A DNA stretch of 64,000 bases from positions 7,874,001-7,938,000 of the forward strand of contig NC_052613.1 in assembly GCF_016545825.1 (NCBI RefSeq), in the 5' to 3' direction. This DNA is from Eucalyptus grandis (Eukaryota > Streptophyta > Magnoliopsida > Myrtales > Myrtaceae). The position numbers were made by a program, and so were the translations under genes. The notes below the pieces were generated by a model. It did not search any database. It was given only the letters and a program-made list of their open reading frames with translations, and was not told the origin of the DNA. Positions 34,401-46,184 of the stretch are shown here, piece after piece (the first letter of the stretch is position 1; every line of letters starts with the position of its first letter).

Positions 34401-35077
34401 TTTGGTGTAGACCACATTATGGTTCTATGTAACACTAATTACAAAATCTGAAAATCCTACGTTTCAAACCCAATAGGAATTTGACGCATAGATGCATAAT
34501 AATCATCCGTAAGCAAAGGTAAATATCATTTTTTTTCTATAAAAAAAAAAATGTGTGAATATAGCTTTTCTGAGAATGGTATACCGACGTAAATAACTTG
34601 CTATGCCTCGGGAAGAACTTCCAAGAAATATCATAGTTGCAGGAGAAGCTCATTACTAGATAAATAAATATTCTTTGCATATCTTATACAACCTGCACTA
34701 TTGGCCATTTTGACAGATACTTTCACATCAAAGTGCTCTGCTCACAGAGTGAGCAACAATGACTATTAGGCTCATACTTCCCAGTGCAGAATCAACAAAA
34801 GATCTCCGCATATATTTCAGGCCTTGCATGCAGCAAACATATACCAGCAACATCTAAGATCTATTGTGAACCTTGAGTTGTGCAAAGATTCTCTAATTGT
34901 GTACGTCAGTAATGCTCCCGCCATAGAAGTCATGGTGCACATGCCTTTTCGCACAAATTAAAGAGTTCATCATCCCTTGTTATGTCATCACTTTCAGCAT
35001 TTGACAGATTCTCTGGAGCCGTTTCTGCTATAAAAGTTTTCAGCAACACGTTGGAGGCAATCACCTTGACACCCCCT

Positions 35078-38000
35078 TCATAAAAATGAAGAAGCGGACA
35101 GGAAAAAGAAATTAGTTACCCATGCCGAATTCAACATGAGAAGCCGAAGATTTAAAATCGCCCTTTCCTGAGTCGGGCCCATGTGAGCTGCAACTGCAGC
35201 TCCTCCCAAGTGAGCCGATCCAGATATCTCACTGTCTCCCTGAACCAACCAAAAATATAGGATTACAACTCCAGACTTGTTGGTCCAAAAATTATACAAG
35301 TTTACAGGCACTTAGTACACGACAGATTCAGAAAATTTCCTGAGATGGCAGAGGAAAGTTTCTGACACTCGTGCACTAAGAGTCTCTCTTTTTCTTTGAC
35401 AAAAAAGCCGACACTTCGTTAGTAACTCGATAAGTTACGGGCGATAATTTGCAATATTATTCACAAGTTGCAAGTTATTCTAAATTCAGAATTAGTATGC
35501 TCATGCTGCTATATTAGCAAGAGTGCTCATTCCTGACCATCACCAAGGACATCTCTTTAAAAACTACTCTTGAGTTCTAAATTAGGAGAATGTATATCAG
35601 TGATACACCACATCATTGAAGATGTGGTGTCCCATTGATTCACGTATCTTAATGTTCACGATTGTTAAGTAATACGAAGAAATCAGCACACTTGATATCA
35701 TCGTTGCTGGAGATACTTCTTTATAAGATTTGATAAAATCATGCTTTACACTAGTTATCCTATCACTATGCATCAATCATGACGACACCGCAACATATCA
35801 TTCATTCATCTAGATCCAATCGAAGGATTAACTGACCAAAATGTTGATCATCATAGAAAGACACAGGTAATGCAGCAAAAAAACTAGCTGATCCTATAGA
35901 AAGTAAAAAACAAAAAATAAAAATAAAAAAAGAATCAATGCATACCTGGATTATCCTCAACACATCTTTGCCGACCAGAAAAATTCCCTAACAAGTAAGT
36001 AATGTTTGATTTAGAGAGAGATTGAAACTAACCTCTCGAATAATGACATTTTTATCAAAACCACAGAAGAATTACCAGTAAGATGGCAGGAACTGGAATG
36101 ATGAAGTCGAAGTAGAGTGTGGCTTTTGGAAAGAGAAATATATCAAGTAGCATGATAGCATTGACAGCTCCACTAGCCCCCTAAAAGGATATCATAAGTC
36201 AGATGAAACTCAAGTATTCAACACGCCAGTTGAATTACAGAACAGTAGCAGGTTTAGAGATTATTCCCTAAACTGAGCCCAGGATCTTCCAGAAAATGAC
36301 ATCACACACTTGCAGCACCAAGAAGTATGCTTTACTTCTGATCATGTCTATGAGCATTATTTCGGATTATAGATAATGCACCTCAACATGATGTGTGGAA
36401 TATAAGAAGGGAAAATGACACAAACGGTCCCTGAACTTTGGCTAAATGTGCAATGTGGTATGAGCTTTTAATTTGTTCAATGTTGTCCCTGAACTTTAGT
36501 CTAATGTTCAATGTGGCCCCTAAACTTTTAATTTGTCCAATGTTGTTCCTAAACTTTTGGTACATGTTTAAACTAGTCCCTAGATTGTATAAAAATGTTT
36601 AATGTTGTCCTTCATTAAATTAAGTTCAAGAACCACATTGAACATTTTCATATAGTCCAGGGACTAGTTTGAGCATGTACTAAAAATTCAGAGATCACAT
36701 TAAATAAATTAAAAGTTCAAGGATCATATTGAACAAATTGAAAGTTTAGGGACCACTTTTCACATTGGGCCAAAGTTCAAGGACCATTTATCCTATTATC
36801 CCATATAAGAAGCACTATTTTATGTTTTGGGACTGGAAACTACAATCACCTATCTCAAAGTAAAGCATGACTTTTCTAGACCTATTCACATTGTCAACAT
36901 TCTCACATTCAAAAATAAACTTAAAGTGGACAGGATGTGACTGGTGGATTTACATAAATTATTGTCAATCTCTATATTAGTTGCTCTATTTACACATACC
37001 AATCCTGGCATTCTTGAAGGGTCTATGCTGAACATTCCTTGACCCTGCAAAGTTTGAGGTAATCAAAATTTGCATTAACTACAAGTCCACAAAATAATTC
37101 TGCACAGATTTCCATAAATTCAGTTTACCTTTGACTGTGAATGCATGAAAGCATGGTGCACCAAATAGAATATTGAACCACCAAAAGCCCCAGCCAGATA
37201 CAACTTTAACAAGAATTCTGGTCCGAAATTTCTCCCAATCTAACCATACAACCATTTAAAAGGTACATTATTAATCAGAGAAAAAAAATACAAGATATTA
37301 TCCACAAAATAGAAAAATCAAACAACAAATGTAAGGTATCTACTTATGCTGAGGCACAAGACCACAAACGGTACAATTCTACCTAACATATTTCAGAAAA
37401 AAAAGGTCCCCATCGTAACCATAAACTGAAGAGAAAGAAATCTCTATCTGCCTCTCTCTCTCCCTCCCTCTAGAAAACTTGTCCATTCTTCCATGAAAAT
37501 TGCATAAAAGTTACAGTCTTTCCGTCGTGTAAGCTTTAGAATCTAGATTAACACAAGCATTGTATAGTCATAAAAAAATGAAAGCTTTTAAGGGAAAAAG
37601 GCATCTTATCTGAACGGAAATAAGAAGATGAAATGGTGTTAAGCCATACATTGTACCCGAAAAAGTAAAGTCCAATCATGTTGTAGATTAAATGCTCCAT
37701 AGTCATATGGCTGAAAGCAGAAGTTATCAGCGTGTGCAGACGACCGCTCTTAAAGTTGTCTAAGGAAATCTGCTCGAAAGAATCAAGTATTAACTTAGAT
37801 TGAGAAATGAAAATTTATAATTTAGATCAGCACCTTCAGCTCTGGTCTCATTGGAGACCTTTCATATTAGGACGGAGATCTTACAGTGAAGTTTTCATCA
37901 TAAAACTACGATCAGCAATCTGCCATAGCATAAAAACAGCAACATTGGTAATTATCAGCCCCAGAACCACATTGTCAACTGTTAGCCTTCTAAACCATGA

Positions 38001-39578
38001 TTTCCTGCAGATGGGAAGACAAAAATACCCTGGAAAATTATGCTTTAGCTACACAAACCTACAATCAAGTGAACTTGAATGATAATAATATGTTTCCACA
38101 GGATTGTCAAAACCACAAATCCTAACCCAGGAAAGTCGATGAAAGCTCAGTTGTACGGCCCTAGAAAGCAGCTTAAGCAGTGGCCCTCACCTTGAGTTAG
38201 GTTTGCTATGAGGGCTAATAGAAACACTTACAAAGCATTCTTTTAAAGTGGCCATTAATTTCTCATCAATAAGTGGCACCAGACGAAGCGACCACCTAAA
38301 ATACTGTATCTGACTAGCCTTCCCTTTCTCTGTCTGTCACCTAGGCTAAGAAACAATAGAATTTACGAGTTTGCTACAATCTTCCTTTTCATTTTCTTGC
38401 ACTATACCATTCACTCTCTAATTGTTAAGCATGCCCCAAAGCTGCCATATGCTGCACGCAGATCACAAAGAGGACAGCTAAAACCAATTGATTCGTTGAT
38501 ATTTTCATTGCGAGCATTGAGAAATCCACTTTCCCTATCCTTACGCCTAATGTTGAAACTCACCCCTCTGACAACTATATTTGGTTTGAGTCCTATCCTA
38601 ATAGTGCAACAGGCAAATCATGATCCAATTAGAATATGAGACTGAACTTGGATGGCAAATCGTAAATTTATATTCCGAAACAATTCAAGGTTGCAAATTT
38701 CCTTTCATACTTCGCAAGTTGAATATTTCCTTGGACTGATATGACTCTCTTCTCTGCTTTGGCTTTTTCTGGAACATGAAGATGACATTATAATGCAAGA
38801 AGCGGAACTAAACAAAAATAAGGGAACGGATATTCACCCTTTTCAGTTATTTGCCCCTTACATAAGAATTAGAATCCAATGAATATAGTTAGTCTGAAAG
38901 TGGGTTTGGCTCATAGCAGTTTTCAGTAGCAAGACAGGGACAAACACAGTCATCTCTCTTCATTGGTCCACTCGGTAATGGAAGCCCCCGAAATCCCAAG
39001 CAAAAAGAAAATGCAGAGGATCCATCAACAAATTCCCGTCAAACAAATCCGAACTTTGTTAGATATAATCTGAACTGAAAAATTGAACAACCAGCGTAGA
39101 AACCCGTTACCAAATCTCTATGTAATCATCATTATCTCGCCTCTAGAGATACAAAACCCAACAAAGATCAAGAATTCCCCAAAACCAAGAATGACAAAAA
39201 CAGAGAATCACTCGGGAACACTGACCAGCCTCGTCTGTAGGAGTCGAAACCGCCGCCGAATCCCGAACGCGAGTTGAAAGGCGAGGGCGCCCGGAAAAAC
39301 CCAGCTCTGGAATTCGCGAGGCTCTTGAGCGGCGACCCGATAAGGGCATTCGAGTAAGCCGGCGCCGGGGCGTTTCTCGCCAGGAGCCGCCATGATGGGT
39401 TGTCGGGGAAGAAGGAACGGGGCGAAGAGACGCCGAGCTCGGCGCGGCCCGGCCCGGCGACGGCGGAGGAGGCGCAGAGGCGAGAATGGCGAAGAGACGA
39501 AGACGTCGAGGCGGCGGCGGCTGCCGAGAGCTTTCTCGAGAGGCTGGAAGCGAGCTTGAGAGAGGCGAGCCTCTGCAT
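35078..39578 (-). CDS. RBL12: RHOMBOID-like protein 12 (mitochondrial PARL-type protease), frame broken twice
   Basis: Eight exons read on the minus strand, all with GT-AG borders: 39226-39578, 37885-38004, 37650-37769, 37129-37239, 37000-37044, 36076-36180, 35946-35987, 35078-35239. Exon 1 has an Arg/Ser/Ala-rich mitochondrial-type presequence (MQRLASLKLASSLSRKL). Later exons give VLGLIITNVAVFMLW, SLDNFKSGRLHTLITSAFSH, NFGPEFLLKLYLAGAFGGS and GASGAVNAIMLLDIF (catalytic Ser in GASG), then SGSAHLGGAA (catalytic His). Expected length is near 330 residues, as in the family. The product would be an intramembrane serine protease of the inner mitochondrial membrane. Two faults are seen. Exon 2 is one base short relative to the copy at 50283-50403, giving a stop soon after the junction. 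Exon 8 lacks two bases relative to 11541-11630, replacing the last residues. Either inactivation or base errors; identity is firm, function is not. Confidence 0.8.
36405..36805. mobile_element. Fold-back element, family 1, in rhomboid intron 5
   Basis: About 400 bases. The left half repeats units such as CCCTGAACTTT, TTTAATTTGTTCAATG and AACTAGTCCCT. The right half carries their reverse complements (AGGGACTAGTTTGAGCATG, AAGTTCAAGGACCAT). The ends GGGAAAATGACAC and TTATCCTATTATCCC are imperfect inverses. Related elements are at 45595-45960 and 63020-63410. It lies wholly within an intron. Confidence 0.7.
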
Positions 39579-39625
39579 CGTTCCTCTGGATCGAAAGTGC
39601 GTTTCTTTTGAATCAAGAATTTCAA

Positions 39626-39778
39626 TTCAGAGAGTACAGAGTCATTTCACTGTGCAAGTTTTGGTTTTTTTTCAGGGTGTTGATTTTGGGCACGACCGAA
39701 ATTAAGGTTTGAGGAACTTTTGTTCTTGAATGTAAGCGTTGTGCAATGCCGGCTTGATAAAAAAATAAAAAGTGAAAA
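39626..39778. promoter_or_regulatory. Probable rhomboid 5' leader and proximal promoter
   Basis: Upstream of the exon-1 ATG (39578). I see no convincing TATA box; the region is bounded by the SINE target duplication at 39779. The call rests on position only. Confidence 0.3.
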
Positions 39779-39796
39779 AGAATAAAGATATTATTA

Positions 39797-40010
39797 TTAT
39801 TATTTTATTTTTTTTGGTCTTGAGGAAGGAATCTTCTTGGCGGCCCGTTCCCGTTAACCCCGAGGGACGCTATAGGAAACCACCACCCCAACGTCATCTT
39901 AAGTCACTATATAGTAGCTGGGCGCCCTCCTAACCGCGAGGGGGTCGAACCTTGACCTCCAGGGGAGGTCCAAGCGCCCTACTATCATCTATGCCACCTT
40001 GGTCGGTGGT
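39797..40010 (-). mobile_element. tRNA-derived SINE with perfect 18-base target duplication
   Basis: On the minus strand the element begins ACCACCGACCAAGGTGGCAT. An A-box-like GGTGGCATAGATGATAG is followed by a B-box AGGTTCGACCCC and it ends in a TTATTATTA-like/poly-A tail. AGAATAAAGATATTATTA occurs at both flanks (39779-39796 and 40011-40028). Size 214 bases, no coding. Perfect duplication implies a young insertion. Confidence 0.85.
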
Positions 40011-40028
40011 AGAATAAAGATATTATTA

Positions 40029-40215
40029 ATACCATGAAAAGTCTTAAATTGATATATTTCTAATAAATTTACTCTAAATTAATTTTCTATTAAAAAAAAC
40101 TTTGAACAAACTTACTCTTCATTAATTTTTACTAAATTAAATTAATATTACGAAAAACTATAAATTAATACACTTATGATAGACAAATGGTGAAATCCTA
40201 AATACATATGTCAAC
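40029..40215. repeat. Partial fold-back element, family 2
   Basis: TTAATACCATGAAAAGTCTTA, then TAATAAATTTACTC and ATTACGAAAAACTATAAATTA, resemble the elements at 26745 and 49290. Confidence 0.45.
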
Positions 40216-41500
40216 CGTCATGTATTATCTAACTAACAGAAGATAAATCTAAAAAATTGAAATTGAACATCTTATGAAAATTGAAAACACAATGTCCTGG
40301 GATTCAAGCACAAACATTTGGCTTAATAAGAATACCAAACCTTAGATGAACGTGTCGGATTTCTAGTTGAAAAAATCATAAAAAAATCTACTTTTGTCAC
40401 CCTATCTTTGTCATTTCCTTGACCGGGTTCTCGTACTTTCTACTTTTCTTCTCATAGTTAAACACAATGCATAATTGAATTTCTCTTACTCAAAATTAAT
40501 TTGGTCAAATTCAATTGGGTCACCCTCGAAGTAAGACATAAATTAAATAGTGCTTACACGAACACCAACACAAGTTTTAGACGATGATTGGATTAACTTT
40601 GTTTTATTTGTCTGCTTCCACTTTCCTTTATTCATGGTTGGCATTAAGGTTGTGCACCGACCTAGATCACCTTGAAAATTGATCCAGTTTCAAGTTCCTA
40701 TTGGAAATTGATTCAATTTTTAGTTCCAAATTTTGGAATTAGTGAGAATTAATTCGATTCTTGGTTTCAAGTGAAAAATCACCTTGAACCGATTATCAAT
40801 TTAATAAAACTTAAAAGCCATAACTTTTCTTTTGAAATTAATTCGATTCTTGGTTTCAAGTGAAAAATCACCTTGAACCGATTATCAATTTAATAAAACT
40901 TAAAAGCCATAACTTTTCTTTTGACATCTTTTTCTCTTTCTCTCCATTTCTTCGCTCCTTTTAACTTCACTCAAACGATTCATAACTCTCTTCCCCCACC
41001 TCCCCCAATCCCCTCTTTGCTCACTTGCGGCTTGCCCTCGCTTGTTCTTAACTTGCCTTCACTTGCTTGCCCTCTTTCGTATTTTACTTTAAATCATTTT
41101 ATTACTCATTTATTTTACCATAAAAAACGAAACAAAATAAAGGAACAAAAGAAATAATGGGTTCTTGGATAAACCATGAAATTAGATTGAGAAAAATGAT
41201 AAATTCCCAGGAAAATATGATAGATCTAAAATTCAAAAAACTGATAGTCGATTTTAATATAATAAATTCCAAATTTCAAATCTAGGATCTACTTACTCCG
41301 GGAACAATTGCCCAAGTTGATGTCCAGGGTCTCCTCTATTGGAGTTGGATTTGGACGAATTCCATGTAAAATAGATTTGATTGGACATTTTGTGTCAATA
41401 GTAGGCTTTAATTAAAAAAAGTTAAAAATATAGGGACTCCATTACAATAGTAATAAAAAATAGAATTTTCGGTTAAAATAATTTTAAAAACACTGTAGCT
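40216..41500. other. Intergenic stretch before the mTERF gene
   Basis: No gene recognised. It includes a perfect 92-base tandem duplication at about 40751-40935 (TTCGATTCTTGGTTTCAAG to CATAACTTTTCTTTTG). A pyrimidine-rich stretch at 40925-41070 is unassigned. Confidence 0.5.
40751..40935. repeat. Perfect 92-base tandem duplication
   Basis: Two adjacent copies beginning ATTCGATTCTTGGTTTC (40751 and 40843), identical by eye. Confidence 0.9.
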
Positions 41501-41680
41501 TCTCAATTGAGCTCGCTGCGCATCTTGAACGGCGGCGACGAAATCGAGGCGGCGGTTCGCGGCGGAGAGCGCCGCCGGGAGCTCGGTACCCACGTACAGC
41601 TGAACCTGCAGCAGGCCATCATCGCACAAAGCGAGCTCAGACCAGAAGAAAACGGACCCCCATCATCCTCTTTTGACCAG

Positions 41681-43011
41681 ATGAGGCCGTGGCTGCTATT
41701 GCTGGCGTTTCGCCAAACGGGGCGCCGCTGTTTCTCCGGAAGAGTCGGCGGCGACTCCTCCGGCCCGAACCCACGATTCCTTTCGCCTTCCCAGCGCGGG
41801 AAGCAGGCCTCCCTGGCGAGTCTCTTCCAAAGGTACGGCCTTTCTCCGTCCCAGTCGCCTGATTTCCTCGCGAAGAACCGGTTCTTGCTCGATGCCAGCT
41901 TGCACGACACCGAAAGATCACTGAGCATTTTGTCCTCGCTCAAGATACCCAATGAACTGGTGGTCTCCGTGATGGGTCGGTGTCCCAGGGTTTTGGAACA
42001 TGAGTTCCTGAGGAAATGGGAGGTGGTGTTTCGGGAGTTTGGCTTTCTTGGTGTTTCCCCTGCTGGCATTATAAGTACCCTCCAGTTTTCTAGGAAATTC
42101 AATGTCGTCCGGAGAGATTCGGTAGTCTATTCAAGGTTTTGAAGGGTTTAGGAGTTCGGGATTACACTTATTGCAGGATATTGGAGGAGTTTCCTGGAGT
42201 TATTGCAAAGGGGGAGATTGAAATTTCGGGGAAAGTCGAGTTCTTGGAGGGAATCGGCATACCAAAAACTGCGGTGGACGGTGTGTTTCGCACTTTTCCT
42301 GGCATTTTGGGATTGAGTGTGGAGGGTCGATTGAAGCCACTGATTCTTGAGTTTAGGCATTTAGGTTTTGATAAAAGTGTGGCTCGGGACGAGATTCTTA
42401 GAGAGCCCAGAGTTCTCGGCATGGAACTTGGGGAACTCTCGCGTTGCTTGGAACTGCTACGGACTTTAAAATGCCGAGAGACGATTAAAGAAAAGATTTT
42501 AAGGGGAGGTGAATTCAAAGCTGGGTTCGAAGTGAAATTGAGACTCGACTGCTTGTGCTGGCATGGTTTGATTCGCAGAGATGCTTTCAAAGTGTTGTGG
42601 AAAGAGCCGAGGTTGATTGTATATCAGATAGGGGAGATTGAGAGGAAGATTGATTTCTTGTTGAGCGATATGAACTATGAAGTGGAGTGTCTAGTCGAGG
42701 TGCCTGAGTATTTAGGTGTGAATTTTGAAAAACAAATCCTTCCTCGATACAATGTGATCAAGTACTTAAGATCCGTTGGGGGACTAGGCGATCCAGTAGG
42801 CTTGCAAAATTTGATAAAGCCTAGCACGCTTAAATTTTATAACTTATATGTCAAGCCATATCCAGAGTGCGAAAAGATTTTCAGATGTGAAGCAGACAAA
42901 GCTGAGAAGCAGCATCCAGTGGGACTGTGGAAGCTCTTCAAACCACAAAAGTATCCCCAGTCCAAGGATGATGCAGAAAACATAAAGTCCTTTATGGAGT
43001 TGGGTGGTTAG
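41681..43011 (+). CDS. Mitochondrial transcription termination factor (mTERF) family protein, one-base frameshift
   Basis: Single-exon gene of about 443 residues. The ATG at 41681 (MRPWLLLLAF) opens an Arg/Ser-rich organelle-type presequence. The mature part is a chain of mTERF helical repeats with the usual Leu/Pro pattern: LSILSSLKIPNELVVSVMGR, CPRVLEHEF, LEEFPGVIAKGEIE, FLEGIGIPKTAVDGVFRTFP and LKPLILEFRHLGFDKSVARD. It ends in FYNLYVKPYPECEKIF and HPVGLWKLFKPQKYPQ. The frame changes once near 42107: the upstream frame stops at 42142, while the downstream frame is clean back to about 42100, so one base is missing. mTERF proteins bind organelle nucleic acids and act in transcription or intron splicing; the tail recalls Arabidopsis MTERF15, which I cannot confirm. 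Either a recent pseudogene or a base error. Confidence 0.85.
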
Positions 43012-45385
43012 GATGGGACAATTGTAGCCTCTCATCCATTATTATACTTCAAACTGAGGATCGTGAATGGTTCACATCTATTTGAAACATCTACTGGTAT
43101 AAAAATCAACTTTACACAGGAGACAGCGTGTTTGACATCTTCTGAAGTCAGAACCAGTTCTTTAGAACCTTGATCTAACCAGAGTAGGAATTGGCACGTG
43201 GATGTTACATCTCTAGGTACTGCATGAGCATGGTCATTTCTAATTGGGGTTCAGCACTCAATTGTTGCATCTCTAGGAAATACATCATCACCATGTATCA
43301 GTTTGTTCTTGCCAATGTAGAGGAGACATTGAACAAGACACATTCTGCCCTTCCTTATTCTGGTCAAGTTGTTTTTTTTGGTGAATATTCTGGTCAAGTT
43401 GTTTATATACTGCTTTCTGCAAAACTATGTGAAACTTATAAAATGAGTAAAAAGTCATTATGTAACACAATATTGATGACAATTATGCAGCTGGATTGTG
43501 AAATTTTTTTTGATTTTCCAGTTTAAATCCGTGGCACTAATTTCATAGATATGTTTAGCCCTAAACTCTTGTCCTTTGTCTTGCAATTTATTATCTTGTC
43601 AAATTTTGTCTCATGAAGCTGCTCCTTGTTTACTTTACCTTATCAATTTTCATAAGCTGGCATTGCTCCGTAGCGAAGTTTATTGTTGTAAAATCTTTTG
43701 GTGAGGATGTCAATTCTGTTGCAGGTATGAAGCCTTTCAGAAAGAAATTTAACATGCCTGGTCCTGAAACTGTTGCTTTAGTGGGAACTATTAGACTAGA
43801 TACGTTAGTTTTAATACATTTCTGATGAAGTTGTTTGTGATATTCATGTCTATCACGGCTTACATATCTGTATCTTTACTTCTATGAAACAGTACTCAGT
43901 GGACAAACTCTCTTGTTATTATTGTTTCTAAGTTCACTATATTCTTGATGTTTTTCTTGGAATTTGTATTGAGTATCAAGGTATTAAGAAAATAACCAAC
44001 GAAGTATATACAAATCATGAAATGCGATGAATTTATTACTGTTCAGCAAGTGTATTATTGATGATAGATATCAATAGGCGCAGCTCCTGAGACTCATGTA
44101 GGAGTAGCTTTGCATGTGGTCTTATCATTTTAAGGCTTCTTAGAGTGTTGTGTCCTTTCTCCAAGCAGGATAGACTGATTGAATAATTCTTGCAAGTGAC
44201 AATGTGAGCTTAATAACTGGGCAGGATTTTTCTTTATATTGCTTTTCGTCATTTGCAGCTTTATTTACTAACTTTTGATGGCCCATATACACCTATGACT
44301 GTGCTGTCAACCTGATTAAATGTCCATAAGTGCAATGCACCCTGGAGACATGAATCTTTAATCTACTACATAATTAGATTGGACTATGTAGGCTTTTTCC
44401 TCAAATTAAGATAATTTGTTGAATATTCTCTCTGCTTAGACCTGATAGACCTGATCCGGTTGTTTAGTCTGCTCAATCCCATTACAGTATATGTTGATGG
44501 GTTTTCAATTGTTTTCATAACAGACTTCTTACGACAGATGCAAGGGAAATTTCAAATGGTGGTTGTCAGGCATCCTGGCCAAGCCATTCAGGTTTTCATG
44601 ACTCCTCAATGTTATATTGCTTTTTAGTCTAGATTTTTCTTTACGATATTCAAAGTTCTATTTTGGACCATATACAAGAAGATGTACCTGATACGCTAGT
44701 CTGATGGTTAACTTTATTTCTCACAACAGAATAGCCCTCGTGGAATCGAGGGAAAACTATGCGGAGCTTTTAGCTTTTTGCGTTGAGGCATTGTTATTGC
44801 TATCTCATTACTCCAATTGTATGGAGGTGCTTCCTGAATTATGTAGAAAATGATGATTTAATGCATGAAAAAGAGAAGTGGGAACTAATATGAAGCAGAT
44901 GAATTTGTTTAATCTACTGAGTAGTCTCTTACAAAAAGGAAAAAACCAACGAATACTCAAGTGGAGTCACCTGTAAATGCTGTTGTAGCTCGTGGTGTCA
45001 AATTTACTAGCATGGCTAGGAAATCTGACCTTACCTAACTGTGACTCAAACTGGTAGTTTTGGTTCACCACTCGACGAAAGACTTTTTCTGGTCGGGTCA
45101 GAAGATTCAATTTCAGGGTCTGGAAACCGGTAGAAGTACTCTGTTCAGTTTGGGTGACGGGAGAAACCCGTACCAATTTGTTGACTGGGTATAATGTTAA
45201 AAATTCCAATTTTAGGCAAAACAAAAGGGAAAAATATTTGGATTTTTCGGACTAGTTCTATCTGAAATGCAGTTGAATTTCACTTGGTTATCGAACAAAT
45301 GAGCTGCATAGTGAAGCGAAGTGGCCAATCGCTTTGACATCACTTGGGTTCAAGCGACCATTGACTGGCACTTTTTGCTGAGCTG
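43012..45385. other. Region downstream of mTERF, nothing firm
   Basis: Long AT-rich stretch with T-rich runs resembling UTR or intron. Open stretches at 43191-43526 and 43613-43825 have no recognisable domain. Spliced 3' UTR of the mTERF transcript is possible. Confidence 0.35.
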
Positions 45386-45389
45386 GGAT

Positions 45390-46180
45390 GACCACATTCT
45401 AATTTCTGGCGCATTCAGTTATTGCAGCAGTCATTTGCTCAACATTAATGCTGTTATACACTGCAGATCCCGGGGATTCGGCCGTGGAGATCTTGAATCT
45501 AGAGCGCCCTTGATGGCTGAAGGCTGCAAATACAATATCCACGCATCTTGTTGGTCTGGTTGGGCTCCTCAAATAGTTCTTCTAAGGAAAAAAGATAAAT
45601 AATTCTCCAATTTTGGTCTAATATGTAGTATCATTTTTGAACTTTTAATTTGTTCAATGCGGTCTTTGAATTTTGATCCAATGCATAATATTATTTTTGA
45701 ACTTTTAATTTATTTAACGTAGCCCATAAAATTTAGTTTAATATTCAATGTGATTCTTAAACTTTTGAATTTCTTTATATAGTTTAGGGGTTATATTGAA
45801 CATTTACTCATGGTTTAGGGACCGCACCAAATAAATTGAAATGTCTAGGATAACATCCGACACTGAATCAAGGTTTAAAGGTCACACTAAATAGATTAAA
45901 AGTTTGAGAATAATATTGCACATTCAACCAAAATTCAGAGATTGTCCGTGCCTTTCTACTAACAAGCGCAACCCGAGTAGCCTAATTAATCAATTGAATC
46001 AGATTATGGTGTATTTCTATATTTGGTGACTTGCCTGAATATCAAAATCAAGCAACCCCCAGCCTATTCTCCCAGTGGAGACCTAAGCAGACCTCAAGTA
46101 TGGCAAATATAGTTGACAACCAAATTCCCATAGGAACACATAACCTGTATACAAGGCAACACCTTAGGCTCGTTTAATTG
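45390..46180. repeat. Duplicate D1, partner of 62890-63640
   Basis: Shared with the 63-kb region in order: GCAAATACAATATCCA (45526 and 62927), a fold-back element, TATTTGGTGAC (46020 and 63480), CAAGCAACCCCCAGCC / CAAGAAACCCCCAGCC, TTCTCCCAGTGGAGA / TTTTCCCAGTGGAGA, and ATAGTTGACAACC. At 45466-45600 an exon-like piece follows a CTGCAG acceptor, but its protein is not recognised. Confidence 0.7.
45595..45960. mobile_element. Fold-back element, family 1 (degraded)
   Basis: Repeats of TTTTGAACTTTTAATTTGTTCAATG in the left half are answered by reverse-complement-like AAATAAATTGAAATGTCTAGG and AATAGATTAAAAGTTTGAG in the right half. Confidence 0.55.
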
Positions 46181-46184
46181 TCCA

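Larger units (their letters stand above)
32940..35840. repeat. Segmental duplicate B flanking the complete rhomboid gene
   Basis: Collinear partner of 9870-12210 and of 23160-24220. It lies downstream of, and includes, the last exon of the rhomboid gene on the minus strand. Microdeletions and separate insertions distinguish the copies. Confidence 0.75.

Noticed and set aside
39400..39705. Plus-strand frame across rhomboid exon 1
   Set aside because: Opposite-strand shadow of the GC-rich rhomboid presequence exon.
41503..42102. 199-codon minus frame opposite the mTERF gene
   Set aside because: Shadow of the mTERF coding strand; text has no family resemblance.
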